Below are positions 1 through 6,295 of a stretch of 11,534 bases of DNA, one piece after another; the stretch's first letter is position 1, and every line of letters begins with the position of its first letter. The position numbers and the translations under genes are program-made. The notes below the pieces were generated by a model. It saw nothing but the letters and a program-made list of their open reading frames with translations, ran no database searches and was not told the origin of the DNA. The stretch comes from Clostridia bacterium. Its GTDB lineage: Bacteria > Bacillota > Clostridia > Christensenellales > Aristaeellaceae. The stretch covers positions 1 to 11,534 of the forward strand of contig JAEDGL010000081.1 of NCBI GenBank assembly GCA_016297535.1, read 5' to 3'.

Positions 1-193
1 CTCCCCGCCCGCCCGGCAAAGCCGGGCGATACGAACCAAAGTCAGAGGGGCTGCAGCCCCTCTGACAACTCCCGATAAGGTTCAGCCTGACAGAGCCGTG
101 AAACGGCCCTGCCCCGGGATTCCAAAGGGCAAAGCCCTTTGGCAGAGGGGGTGCAGGGGGAGGCGGAGCCTCCCCCGCCCGCCGGAGGCCCAA
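1..193. repeat. GC-rich intergenic cluster of inverted repeats (possible interspersed repeat element)
   Basis: No gene is visible here. The stretch contains four perfect hairpins. GCCCGGC/GCCGGGC lies at 11-27 with an AAA loop. A loopless 26-base palindrome (half-site GTCAGAGGGGCTG) lies at 41-66. CCAAAGGGC/GCCCTTTGG lies at 122-142 with an AAA loop. GGGGGAGGC/GCCTCCCCC lies at 156-176 with a GGA loop. A weaker one, GCCGT/ACGGC, sits at 95-107. None is followed by a T-tract on either strand, so they are not standard intrinsic terminators, although they lie just past the stop of the EamA gene and could protect its mRNA 3' end. From memory, similar hairpin-rich blocks are scattered between genes in high-GC Oscillospiraceae-type genomes. 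Calling this one a family member is inference. The left boundary is outside the window. Confidence 0.6.
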
Positions 194-1099
194 TTACGTT
201 CTCTCCCCGCTCTTTGCCAGATAGTAGGCCAGGCCTGCAATCGTCAGCAAGCCGCCGAAAGCCACGAGGGGCGTGGGGATTTCCCCAAAGAGGATCATGG
301 AAAAAATCATCGCGCCCACGGGCTCGCCCAGCAGGGCAAAGCTGACCACATTGGCGGATACGCCGTCCAGCGCGTAGGTAAAGATGGTGTGTCCAAGCAA
401 AGTGGAGCCGATGATCAGCCCGGCCATCCACGGCAGCGCCTGAAGCGGCATCACAAAGCCGCCGTCCATGGGCAGGGCGAACAGCAGCACCGCGGCGGTT
501 GCAAAATACAGGATGGGGGTGTAGATTTCCGCGGCAAGGGTGCGGCGGATTTCGCGGTTGGTCAGCCAGTGACCGGCCATCAGCACCGCGCCGGAAAGCG
601 CCAGCAGATTGCTTTTGAGCTCCTCGCCGGAGGAGGCGGCCGCGCTGCTGCCCATCATGCCCGCAAGGGCGATGGTCAGCGCACCCAGCAGCGCCAGTCC
701 CGCGCCGGGCAGCGCGCGGCGGGGCGTTTTTTCGTGAAACAGCAGCCAGCTGAAAAACGCCACAAACAGGGGCTGGGTGCACACCAGCGCCACGGAGGCA
801 AAGGTACTGGTGCCGGTGAGCGAGGTAATCCACGTAAGATAGTGCCCCGCCAGGAACAGGGCGGACAGCCCCGCCAGCAGGCCCTCGCGCCGGGTTACGC
901 GCAGGGGAATGCGGTGCCTGCGCATTTGCGCGGCCTCAATGGGGGTAAGCATCAGCCCGGCGGCCAGCATGCGCAGAAACGCCACGGAGGCGGGCGCCGC
1001 CCCGGCGTTGAGCGCCCCCTTGATCATGGGCCCGGAATAGCTGACCATGCATACCGCGAAAACCACCAGCACCATGGGGGGAATTTTTTTGATTTTCAT
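194..1099 (-). CDS. DMT-superfamily (EamA) permease, substrate unknown
   Basis: A 301-residue, very hydrophobic protein with the size and layout of EamA drug/metabolite transporters: about ten membrane helices arranged as two similar halves. The second half carries the family-typical stretch FALLGEPVGAMIFS, and the first half the matching VALVCTQPLFVAFFSWLLF followed by HEK. Such proteins export or import small metabolites across the cytoplasmic membrane; the substrate cannot be read from sequence. I chose the ATG at 1099 rather than an upstream in-frame start at 1150, because it is preceded by the purine-rich stretch GGAAGGAAGG and its ATG overlaps the mnmG stop codon as ATGA. This implies cotranscription and translational coupling with mnmG. 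The family call is firm; the role is unknown. Confidence 0.88.
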   Translation of the reverse strand: MKIKKIPPMVLVVFAVCMVSYSGPMIKGALNAGAAPASVAFLRMLAAGLMLTPIEAAQMRRHRIPLRVTRREGLLAGLSALFLAGHYLTWITSLTGTSTFASVALVCTQPLFVAFFSWLLFHEKTPRRALPGAGLALLGALTIALAGMMGSSAAASSGEELKSNLLALSGAVLMAGHWLTNREIRRTLAAEIYTPILYFATAAVLLFALPMDGGFVMPLQALPWMAGLIIGSTLLGHTIFTYALDGVSANVVSFALLGEPVGAMIFSMILFGEIPTPLVAFGGLLTIAGLAYYLAKSGERT

Positions 1100-3006
1100 G
1101 CTTTTGTGCCTTCCTTCCGTGCCTGTTCTTCCTTCAGGCGCTTGAGCCATACCATCAAAACCGCCACATCCGCCGGATTCACGCCAGGAATGCGCCCCGC
1201 CTGGCTCAGGCTTTGCGGGCGCCTGGCCTGCAGCTTCTGCCGCGCCTCAATGCGCAGGCTTTCGATCCGGGAATAATCCACATCGTCGGGGATCAGCCAG
1301 TCCTCCATGGCGCGGGCGCGGGCCACCTGAGCGCGCTGCTTTTGCAGATAGCCCTCGTATTTCACATTCAGCTCGGCCTGCTCGCGCACATCGGCAGGAT
1401 ATTCCTCAATCTGCGGACAAAGGGGCACAAGGCTGTCCAGACCGATCTCCGGGCGGCGCAGCAGCTCCTCCGCCGTGAGGGTGTCGCGGGTAAGGGGCTG
1501 GCCATGCGCGGTCAGCCATTCATCGCGCCCGGGGCCGGCGGGCAGCCTGCAGGCCTGCAGCGTATGGCGCAGGCTGGAGGCGCCGTCGCGCCGCGCCTGC
1601 ATCAGCTGCATGCGGCGCTCGCTGGCCAGCCCGCGCCGGTAGCTCAGCTCCGTCAGGCGCTGGTCGGCGTTATCCTGCCGCAGCAGCAGCCGGTATTCGC
1701 TGCGGCTGGTCATCATGCGGTAGGGCTCGTCCGTGCCCTTGGTGCACAGATCATCCACCATCACGCCAATGTAGCCCATATCGCGGGTAATCACCAGCGG
1801 TTCCTTGTCCTGCAGGCGGCAGGCGGCGTTGATGCCCGCCAGAATGCCCTGCGCGGCGGCTTCCTCGTAGCCGGAGGTGCCGTTGACCTGCCCGGCAAAG
1901 AACAGGCCCGGCACGCGGCGGCTTTCCAGCGTAAGCTTGAGCTCGGTGGGGTCGATGCAGTCGTACTCGATGGCATAGGCCAGCCGCACCAGCACCGCGC
2001 GCTCCAGGCCCGGAATGGTGCGGTACATCGCCCATTGCACATGCTCGGGCAGGGAGGAGCTCATGCCCTGCACATACCATTCGGGGCTGTCCAGCCCCTC
2101 CGGCTCCAGAAACAGCTGGTGACGGTCCTTACCGGCAAAGCGGTTCACCTTATCCTCAATGGAGGGGCAGTAGCGCGCGCCGGTGCCCTTGATATCGCCG
2201 CGGAACATGGGCGAAAGGTGCAGGTTTTCGCGGATGATGCGGTGCGTGTGCTCGTTGGTGTAGGTAAGGTAGCACATGCAGCGGTTGCGCAGCGGATAGG
2301 TCACGCCAATGTCCTGCTGCCCGGCAAGGGTGAGAAAGCTGAACGGGGTGATGGGATCGTCGCCCGGCTGGGGCTCCATGCGGTCAAAATCGATGGACCG
2401 CACATCCACGCGCGCGGGCGTGCCGGTTTTGAAGCGGCGCAGCGCAAAGCCCAAATCGGTAAGCGACTGGCTCAGCCCCTCGGCGCGCAGCAGCCCCTGC
2501 GGGCCGCTTTGCTTGCTGTAATCGCCAATGATGATGCGGCTTTTGAGGTACACGCCGCCGCACACCACCACGCTTTTGCAGGGGATGATCTCGCCCGTCA
2601 TGGTTTTGACGCCGCTCACCTGCGCGTTTTGGGTCAGGATTTCCATCACCTCGCCCTGACGCACCGTCAGGTTGGGCGTGGAAAACAGCACGCCCAGCAT
2701 ATCCTCGTGATAGCGCCGCTTATCCGCCTGCGCGCGCAGGCTGTGCACGGCCGGCCCCTTGCCGCGGTTGAGCATGCGGCTTTGCAGAAAATTGCGGTCG
2801 ATGGCCAGGCCCATCTCGCCGCCCAGCGCATCCACCTCGCGCACCAGATGCCCCTTGCCCGTGCCGCCGATGGCCGGGTTGCACGGCATGAGCGCCACGC
2901 TGCCGATATCCAGCGTAATCAGCAGCGTGGATACCCCCATCCGCGCCGCCGCCAAAGCCGCCTCGCAGCCCGCGTGCCCCGCGCCGATGACGATGATTTC
3001 GTACAT
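1096..3006 (-). CDS. mnmG: tRNA uridine-5-carboxymethylaminomethyl(34) synthesis enzyme MnmG (GidA)
   Basis: With MnmE, MnmG uses FAD, methylene-tetrahydrofolate and glycine or ammonium to make (carboxymethyl)aminomethyl groups on wobble U34 of several tRNAs in the cytoplasm. At 636 residues it is full family length. The N-terminal FAD Rossmann motif is IVIGAGHAGCEA (residues 5-16). The first GidA signature ends in YCPSIEDK (279-286), and the second, AGQVNGTSGYEEAAAQG, spans 371-387. Conserved cysteines lie at C42 (MPCNPAIGG) and C280, matching the positions of the two catalytically important cysteines in E. coli MnmG. The C-terminal helical MnmE/tRNA-binding region ends with a typical SQAGRIPGVNPADV. 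The ATG at 3006 is preceded by GAAGGGAA. It is the first gene of an operon with the EamA gene. The usual neighbours mnmE and rsmG are not in the window. Confidence 0.97.
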   Translation of the reverse strand: MYEIIVIGAGHAGCEAALAAARMGVSTLLITLDIGSVALMPCNPAIGGTGKGHLVREVDALGGEMGLAIDRNFLQSRMLNRGKGPAVHSLRAQADKRRYHEDMLGVLFSTPNLTVRQGEVMEILTQNAQVSGVKTMTGEIIPCKSVVVCGGVYLKSRIIIGDYSKQSGPQGLLRAEGLSQSLTDLGFALRRFKTGTPARVDVRSIDFDRMEPQPGDDPITPFSFLTLAGQQDIGVTYPLRNRCMCYLTYTNEHTHRIIRENLHLSPMFRGDIKGTGARYCPSIEDKVNRFAGKDRHQLFLEPEGLDSPEWYVQGMSSSLPEHVQWAMYRTIPGLERAVLVRLAYAIEYDCIDPTELKLTLESRRVPGLFFAGQVNGTSGYEEAAAQGILAGINAACRLQDKEPLVITRDMGYIGVMVDDLCTKGTDEPYRMMTSRSEYRLLLRQDNADQRLTELSYRRGLASERRMQLMQARRDGASSLRHTLQACRLPAGPGRDEWLTAHGQPLTRDTLTAEELLRRPEIGLDSLVPLCPQIEEYPADVREQAELNVKYEGYLQKQRAQVARARAMEDWLIPDDVDYSRIESLRIEARQKLQARRPQSLSQAGRIPGVNPADVAVLMVWLKRLKEEQARKEGTKA

Positions 3007-3186
3007 AAAAGCGTTCCCTTCTTTGTGTCCAATCCAAAATTGCGCATCAAAACGCCTATTCTGTTTTCGTCATCATTCGCCCTGTTTCCTGCCGGAGGGC
3101 ATTGTTACATCTGTTTCGGGAAGAATCTTCCACGGGTGGACGTTTGTACTATTGAGTGGTCGCGACAAGCCACCCCATCCAAAATC

Positions 3187-3194
3187 AAAGGAGG
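3187..3194 (+). promoter_or_regulatory. ribosome binding site fixing the secreted-protein start
   Basis: AAAGGAGG ends 7 bases before the ATG at 3202. It settles the start, since the reading frame is open far upstream through antisense mnmG sequence. The signal peptide begins exactly at this ATG, which agrees. Confidence 0.85.
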
Positions 3195-3201
3195 AACCCC
3201 C

Positions 3202-3984
3202 ATGAAAAAAACCATTCTCAGCCTTGCCGCCGCGCTGCTGGTGGCAACAAACGCACAGGCCGCGCAGCCCGCGTACCTGATGACCCGGGAGCAAATGCTG
3301 GATATCTACCGGCAGAGCTTTGACCGCATGAACACCACCATGGAAATCACCCTGACCACGCTGGACGAGCTGCCCGCGTGGGAGGAGGAATACACCCGCC
3401 GCACGGGGCTTGCGCGCAAGGAGGATCTGATGCTGTCCTCCCTGCCCATGGAGGGCGACATGCCCTTTGAGGATGCGCTGCAGCTGGCCAGAACCATCCT
3501 GCAGGAAAAGTTTGGCGTAACCGGCGAAGCGCTGGATGCCATGGGCATGTATCCCCGGCTGATGGATTATGTGTACACGGATCAGGAAAGCGAGTGGGAG
3601 TTTTACTTTACCCCCCTGCGGGATACCGACGTGCTGCTGGATCATGATCTGCCCGACGGGGGCGAGTTCAGCGTTACCCTCGGTGCGCAGACGGGCACGG
3701 TGATTGATGCCCTCTGGTACTCCGACAGGCTGCCGGATCAGGATCTGGTCTCCCTGGCCCGGGCCGCCGCGCTGGCGGATTCCGGCCTGGACGAGCAGGC
3801 CTTTGACGCTTTCTTTGCGCCCGGGTATGTGCATCACTTCAACTATGGCGATGGCACCTGCCTTACGCTCCTCTACGCCCGAACGGCCGATGAGCCCGAT
3901 GGCGACAACACGGTGTACCAGGTGGTTCAGGACGTTCAGACCGGCCGGATCCTCCGTATGGAGCGCACCAACGGCGTGGGATGA
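3202..3984 (+). CDS. secreted protein of unknown function with PepSY-like repeats
   Basis: A 260-residue protein that I do not recognise as a named family. The first 20 residues form a clear Sec signal peptide: MKK, a hydrophobic LAAALLVAT core and an AQA|A cleavage site. There is no lipobox cysteine and no other membrane segment, so the mature protein is probably released or wall-trapped. The mature part is acidic and rich in aromatic residues. It seems to contain two related units (about 88-171 and 181-258), each with a helical start (DALQLARTIL; LVSLARAAALADSG) and an ending like a strand-turn-strand: EFSVTLGAQTGTVIDA and YQVVQDVQTGRILRM. That ending resembles PepSY domains, which occur in secreted protease inhibitors and cell-envelope regulators; this is inference only. 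The ATG at 3202 has a strong AAAGGAGG 7 bp upstream. It is divergent from mnmG and stands alone. Confidence 0.8.
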   Translation: MKKTILSLAAALLVATNAQAAQPAYLMTREQMLDIYRQSFDRMNTTMEITLTTLDELPAWEEEYTRRTGLARKEDLMLSSLPMEGDMPFEDALQLARTILQEKFGVTGEALDAMGMYPRLMDYVYTDQESEWEFYFTPLRDTDVLLDHDLPDGGEFSVTLGAQTGTVIDALWYSDRLPDQDLVSLARAAALADSGLDEQAFDAFFAPGYVHHFNYGDGTCLTLLYARTADEPDGDNTVYQVVQDVQTGRILRMERTNGVG

Positions 3985-3993
3985 GGGCATGCC

Positions 3994-4022
3994 TTGCCCC
4001 TGGTTCTTTTTCGTGCTATGAT
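3994..4022 (+). promoter_or_regulatory. predicted sigma-A-type promoter with extended -10
   Basis: The -35 box is TTGCCC (3994-3999), followed by a 17-bp spacer and the -10 box TATGAT (4017-4022). An extended -10 TGC precedes it at 4014-4016. It starts 10 bp after the stop of the secreted-protein gene and would give a leader of roughly 23 bases for the flavoprotein gene. The -35 also forms an inverted repeat with GGGCAA at 4024-4029 near the expected transcription start, so a repressor site is possible. No experimental support is available here. Confidence 0.6.
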
Positions 4023-4051
4023 TGGGCAAAGCGAAACAGGCGGAGGTGCGT

Positions 4052-4600
4052 ATGAAAATTCTGGTTATCAATTGCAGCCCGGTTCAAAATGGGGCAACCG
4101 CGGAAATCGTGAAATGGGTAGGTCAATATGTAAGGGATGGAAATGAAGTCAGAACCCTATGCATTGATGATTATGACGTTCGGTTTTGCAAAGGATGCAG
4201 AAAATGCCACGAGACGGCCGCCTGCTTTCAAAAGGATGATGTGGATCGGATCATGGAGCAATTGAAATGGGCGGATCAAATCGTTTCCGTTTCTCCATCG
4301 TATTGGGCTGATATTCCCGGACAATTCAAAGCCTTTATTGATCGATGCACCCCGTGGTGCAATACCCACGACCCTCACGCAACAATCCCAACCGGCAAAA
4401 AAGGATATGCCATTGCGTTGCGTACGGGCCCGGGTATGGCGGAGTGTGAAAAGGTCATTGGCAGCATCGAGCACTTTTATGGCCATTTGGAAATAAAGGC
4501 AAGCGGCCATCTGGGCCTGTGCTCGGTTGCGTCCAGAGAGGATGTGGCCGAAAGAACGGATGAAATCAAGGCATTCTGCGATACCATCACAAATTCGTAA
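4052..4600 (+). CDS. NAD(P)H-dependent FMN oxidoreductase, iron-sulfur flavoprotein (Isf)-like
   Basis: A 182-residue flavodoxin-fold protein. The N-terminus MKILVINCSPVQNGAT holds the FMN phosphate-binding loop (residues 9-16). SPSYWADIPGQFKAFIDR (81-98) is the second typical flavin-binding segment of the NADPH-dependent FMN reductase family. Residues C46, C49, C52 and C58 form CX2CX2CX5C, the compact motif that holds a [4Fe-4S] cluster in archaeal Isf proteins. Cluster binding and electron transfer are therefore likely but inferred, and the partner is unknown. The start is the ATG at 4052, with GGAGG 5 bases upstream; a TTG at 4022 in the same frame has no such site and lies inside the predicted promoter. 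By hand count, 240 of 480 bases at 4081-4560 are G or C (50%), well below its neighbours, which suggests acquisition by transfer. It has its own promoter and terminator. Confidence 0.82.
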   Translation: MKILVINCSPVQNGATAEIVKWVGQYVRDGNEVRTLCIDDYDVRFCKGCRKCHETAACFQKDDVDRIMEQLKWADQIVSVSPSYWADIPGQFKAFIDRCTPWCNTHDPHATIPTGKKGYAIALRTGPGMAECEKVIGSIEHFYGHLEIKASGHLGLCSVASREDVAERTDEIKAFCDTITNS

Positions 4601-4616
4601 ATCCCGGGGCAAGCGC

Positions 4617-4663
4617 AAACAGGGATCCGGCCTGCAATCATTCCACAGGCTGGATCCCTGTTT
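4617..4663. terminator. bidirectional intrinsic terminator between convergent genes
   Basis: An 18-bp stem with a single G-U pair (4617-4634 with 4646-4663) and an 11-base loop. The stem ends in AAA/TTT, giving a short U-run on both strands. It sits 16 bp past the stop of the flavoprotein gene and 25 bp past the stop of the convergent metallophosphoesterase gene, so it can serve both. The U-run is short, so efficiency is uncertain, but the stem is long. Confidence 0.8.
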
Positions 4664-4688
4664 GTGTCCGTCTCCTTTGCCCGGTTGG

Positions 4689-5576
4689 CTATCTTGCCTT
4701 CAGCGTAATCAGATGCACCTGCGGCGGGGCGAACAGGCGCACCGGAAACACCGATGTGCCCACGCCGTTGGATACCAGGATGGCCGCGCGGTTTTCCTCG
4801 CGCCAGCCGCTGATGTAGCGCGCGCTCAGCTCCCGGGATACGTTGCGAAACGGCGTATAGCCAAACAGATTGATCTGTCCGCCGTGGGTGTGTCCAAACA
4901 GCGCCAGATCAAACCAGTGGCCGTTGCCATTGGCATCCTGCGCCTTTTGCGCCTGGGCAAGCAGATCGGGCGTGTGACCGGCGAAAATCACAAAGTCCTC
5001 CTCCCGCACCTGCGCGGCCACGCCCTTCACATCCGGCGTGCCGTTGTAGTAGTCGTCCACACCGGCAATGTAGAGATAGCTCTGTCCCACCTTCACACGG
5101 CTTACGCTGTTTACCAGCGGGGTTACGCCCGCGTCCTTCATGGCGTCCATCAAAAGCTGCAGGTTGCTTTCCGGCACGGTGCGGTCGTGGTTGCCCACAA
5201 CGCCAAAAACGCCCAGACGCGCGTGCAGGCTGGGAGCATTTTGAAAAAATGCAATCGCGGATTCGCTGTCGGTGGCGTAATCGCCGCCCAGAATAATCAG
5301 ATCCGCGCTCAGGTTGTTCAGCCGCGTGATCACGCTGTCTACCTGACGCTGCCCAAACCACGCGCACTGATGAAAATCGGCCGCATAGGCGATTTTGATG
5401 TTTTTGAGGTTGGCGGGCAGATTGTTCACGTACAGCACATGGGTTTTGGTGCTCAGCATGCGCGGCTCCACAAAGGGGTAGGACAACAGCACCAGCGCAA
5501 GCACCACCAGCAGCACCACATAGAGGTTGACATGCCTGCGCTGCGGGCGGCGGTATTTGTACTCATACCGGGGCAA
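4689..5576 (-). CDS. membrane-anchored metallophosphoesterase (YkuE-like)
   Basis: A 295-residue binuclear metallophosphoesterase of the calcineurin-like fold. Metal-binding motifs appear in the correct order: D67-F-H69, GGD99, GNHD (128-131), GH201 and GHTHGGQ (228-234). A basic N-terminus (RYEYKYRRPQRR) precedes one membrane helix (about 18-35), so the catalytic domain should face outside the membrane (positive-inside rule). Family relatives hydrolyse phosphoesters, often linked to the cell envelope; the substrate here is unknown. I chose the TTG at 5576, because AAAGGAGG lies 7 bases upstream. An in-frame ATG at 5633 lies upstream of the predicted -10 box, so it would not be on the transcript. 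The gene is single, divergent from the flavin reductase operon, and ends at a shared terminator. Confidence 0.88.
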   Translation of the reverse strand: MPRYEYKYRRPQRRHVNLYVVLLVVLALVLLSYPFVEPRMLSTKTHVLYVNNLPANLKNIKIAYAADFHQCAWFGQRQVDSVITRLNNLSADLIILGGDYATDSESAIAFFQNAPSLHARLGVFGVVGNHDRTVPESNLQLLMDAMKDAGVTPLVNSVSRVKVGQSYLYIAGVDDYYNGTPDVKGVAAQVREEDFVIFAGHTPDLLAQAQKAQDANGNGHWFDLALFGHTHGGQINLFGYTPFRNVSRELSARYISGWREENRAAILVSNGVGTSVFPVRLFAPPQVHLITLKAR

Positions 5577-5583
5577 AAAAACG

Positions 5584-5591
5584 CCTCCTTT
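5584..5591 (-). promoter_or_regulatory. ribosome binding site fixing a TTG start for the metallophosphoesterase
   Basis: On the minus strand AAAGGAGG lies 7 bases before TTG (5576-5574). This is near-optimal spacing, and no ATG or GTG in the same frame is equally well placed. Confidence 0.8.
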
Positions 5592-5605
5592 CGGGCACAG
5601 AGGGT

Positions 5606-5634
5606 TTGACACTTTGGCCCAATCATTGTACACT
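5606..5634 (+). promoter_or_regulatory. predicted sigma-A-type promoter of the flavin reductase-nucleotidase operon
   Basis: The -35 box is a consensus TTGACA (5606-5611), followed by a 17-bp spacer and TACACT (5629-5634). Transcription would start near 5641, giving a leader of about 28 bases before the ATG at 5669. Its -10 box overlaps the -10 box of the opposing promoter by two bases. Confidence 0.75.
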
Positions 5635-5643
5635 TAGCCAAAG
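5612..5643. promoter_or_regulatory. candidate operator: inverted repeat spanning both -10 boxes
   Basis: CTTTGGC (5612-5618) and GCCAAAG (5637-5643) form a perfect 7-bp inverted repeat with an 18-bp gap. It is centred on the shared -10 region of the divergent promoters. An 8-bp palindrome, AAGCGCTT, follows at 5641-5648. The position suits a regulator acting on both genes, but no regulator gene is present nearby and the repeat could be chance. Confidence 0.4.
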
Positions 5644-5653
5644 CGCTTGACAA
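5625..5653 (-). promoter_or_regulatory. predicted sigma-A-type promoter of the metallophosphoesterase gene
   Basis: Read on the minus strand, TTGTCA (5653-5648), a 17-bp spacer and TACAAT (5630-5625). Transcription would start near 5618, leaving a leader of about 42 bases before the TTG start. The two predicted promoters face opposite ways and cannot easily be occupied by RNA polymerase at once. Confidence 0.75.
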
Positions 5654-5668
5654 GGGGGAAGCCTGAGC

Positions 5669-6295
5669 ATGCAGGATCAGCAGCCTTTTCGCACCATCGG
5701 CCCCACAACCTATCTCAGCCCCATACCCTGCGTGCTGGTGGGCTGCGCCGATGCATCCAACGGCATCCGGCCCAACCTGATCACCGTGGCCTGGACGGGC
5801 GTGGTGTGCACCCGTCCGCCCATGCTTTCCATCAGCCTGCGCAAGGAGCGCTACAGTCACGATATCATACGCCAAACGGGCGAGTTTACCGTGAACCTGG
5901 TCAGCCGCCAGCTCTGCCGGGCCATGGATTTTTGCGGCGTAAAAAGCGGCCGGGAGGTGGACAAGTTTGCCGCCCTCGGGCTAACCGCCGTGGAGGCGCC
6001 GGGGCTTTCGTGCACCCCCGGCCTTGGCGAGGCGCCCGCGTTTGCCAGCTGCAAGCTCAGGCAGGTAGTGGAGCTTGGCAGCCACGATCTGTTTTTGGGC
6101 GAGGTGGTGCAGGTAAGCGTGGCCAACCGCTATTTCCGGCCGGACGGCTCCATCGACGAGGGCGCCATGCAGCTGGTCAGCTACATCCACGGGCAGTATC
6201 ACCAGACGGGCCCGGCGCTGGGCTTTTTCGGCTACTCGGTGGCATCGCCCAAAGTGCTTGAGCGGCGCGGCTTTGGAAAGGGGAAACGCAGATGA
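5669..6295 (+). CDS. flavin reductase family protein (flavoredoxin-like)
   Basis: A 208-residue protein matching the flavin reductase / flavoredoxin family (Pfam Flavin_Reduct type): split-barrel FMN-binding proteins that reduce flavin or carry electrons in anaerobes. Supporting stretches are PCVLVGCADA near the N-terminus, then NLITVAWTGVVCTRPPMLSISL, then GEFTVNLVSRQLCRAMDFCG, then SGREVDKFAALGLT, and a central HDLFLGEVVQV strand, all in family order. The C-terminus has a basic tail (FGKGKRR). The ATG at 5669 is preceded by AAGGGGG. Its TGA overlaps the ATG of the following nucleotidase (ATGA at 6292-6295), so the two are expected to be cotranslated. The physiological electron donor and acceptor are unknown. 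Confidence 0.87.
   Translation: MQDQQPFRTIGPTTYLSPIPCVLVGCADASNGIRPNLITVAWTGVVCTRPPMLSISLRKERYSHDIIRQTGEFTVNLVSRQLCRAMDFCGVKSGREVDKFAALGLTAVEAPGLSCTPGLGEAPAFASCKLRQVVELGSHDLFLGEVVQVSVANRYFRPDGSIDEGAMQLVSYIHGQYHQTGPALGFFGYSVASPKVLERRGFGKGKRR

Noticed and set aside
98..1276. A 392-codon plus-strand open frame over the EamA gene
   Set aside because: It is rich in Gly, Arg, Gln and His with no recognisable motif, and the opposite strand carries a convincing membrane transporter.
3007..3201. Promoters for mnmG and the secreted protein in their divergent gap
   Set aside because: I scanned both strands. Only partial matches were seen (for example TACTAT at 3147-3152 without a fitting -35), plus small inverted repeats at 3119-3131 and 3129-3140. 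None is strong enough to call.
1213..3984. A 923-codon plus-strand open frame antisense to mnmG that runs in frame into the secreted protein
   Set aside because: The first two thirds read against a clear mnmG, with low-complexity Ala/Gly/His/Gln content typical of the reverse frame of GC-rich genes. The real protein begins at 3202, with a ribosome site and signal peptide.
4022..4051. TTG start at 4022 for the flavoprotein
   Set aside because: It would add ten residues ahead of the normal flavodoxin-fold N-terminus, has no ribosome site and overlaps the predicted -10 box.
5637..5652. Possible catabolite-responsive (cre) site around AAGCGCTT
   Set aside because: The central AAAGCGCTT fits, but the flanking TG and CA positions of the usual consensus do not, so I list only the palindrome.
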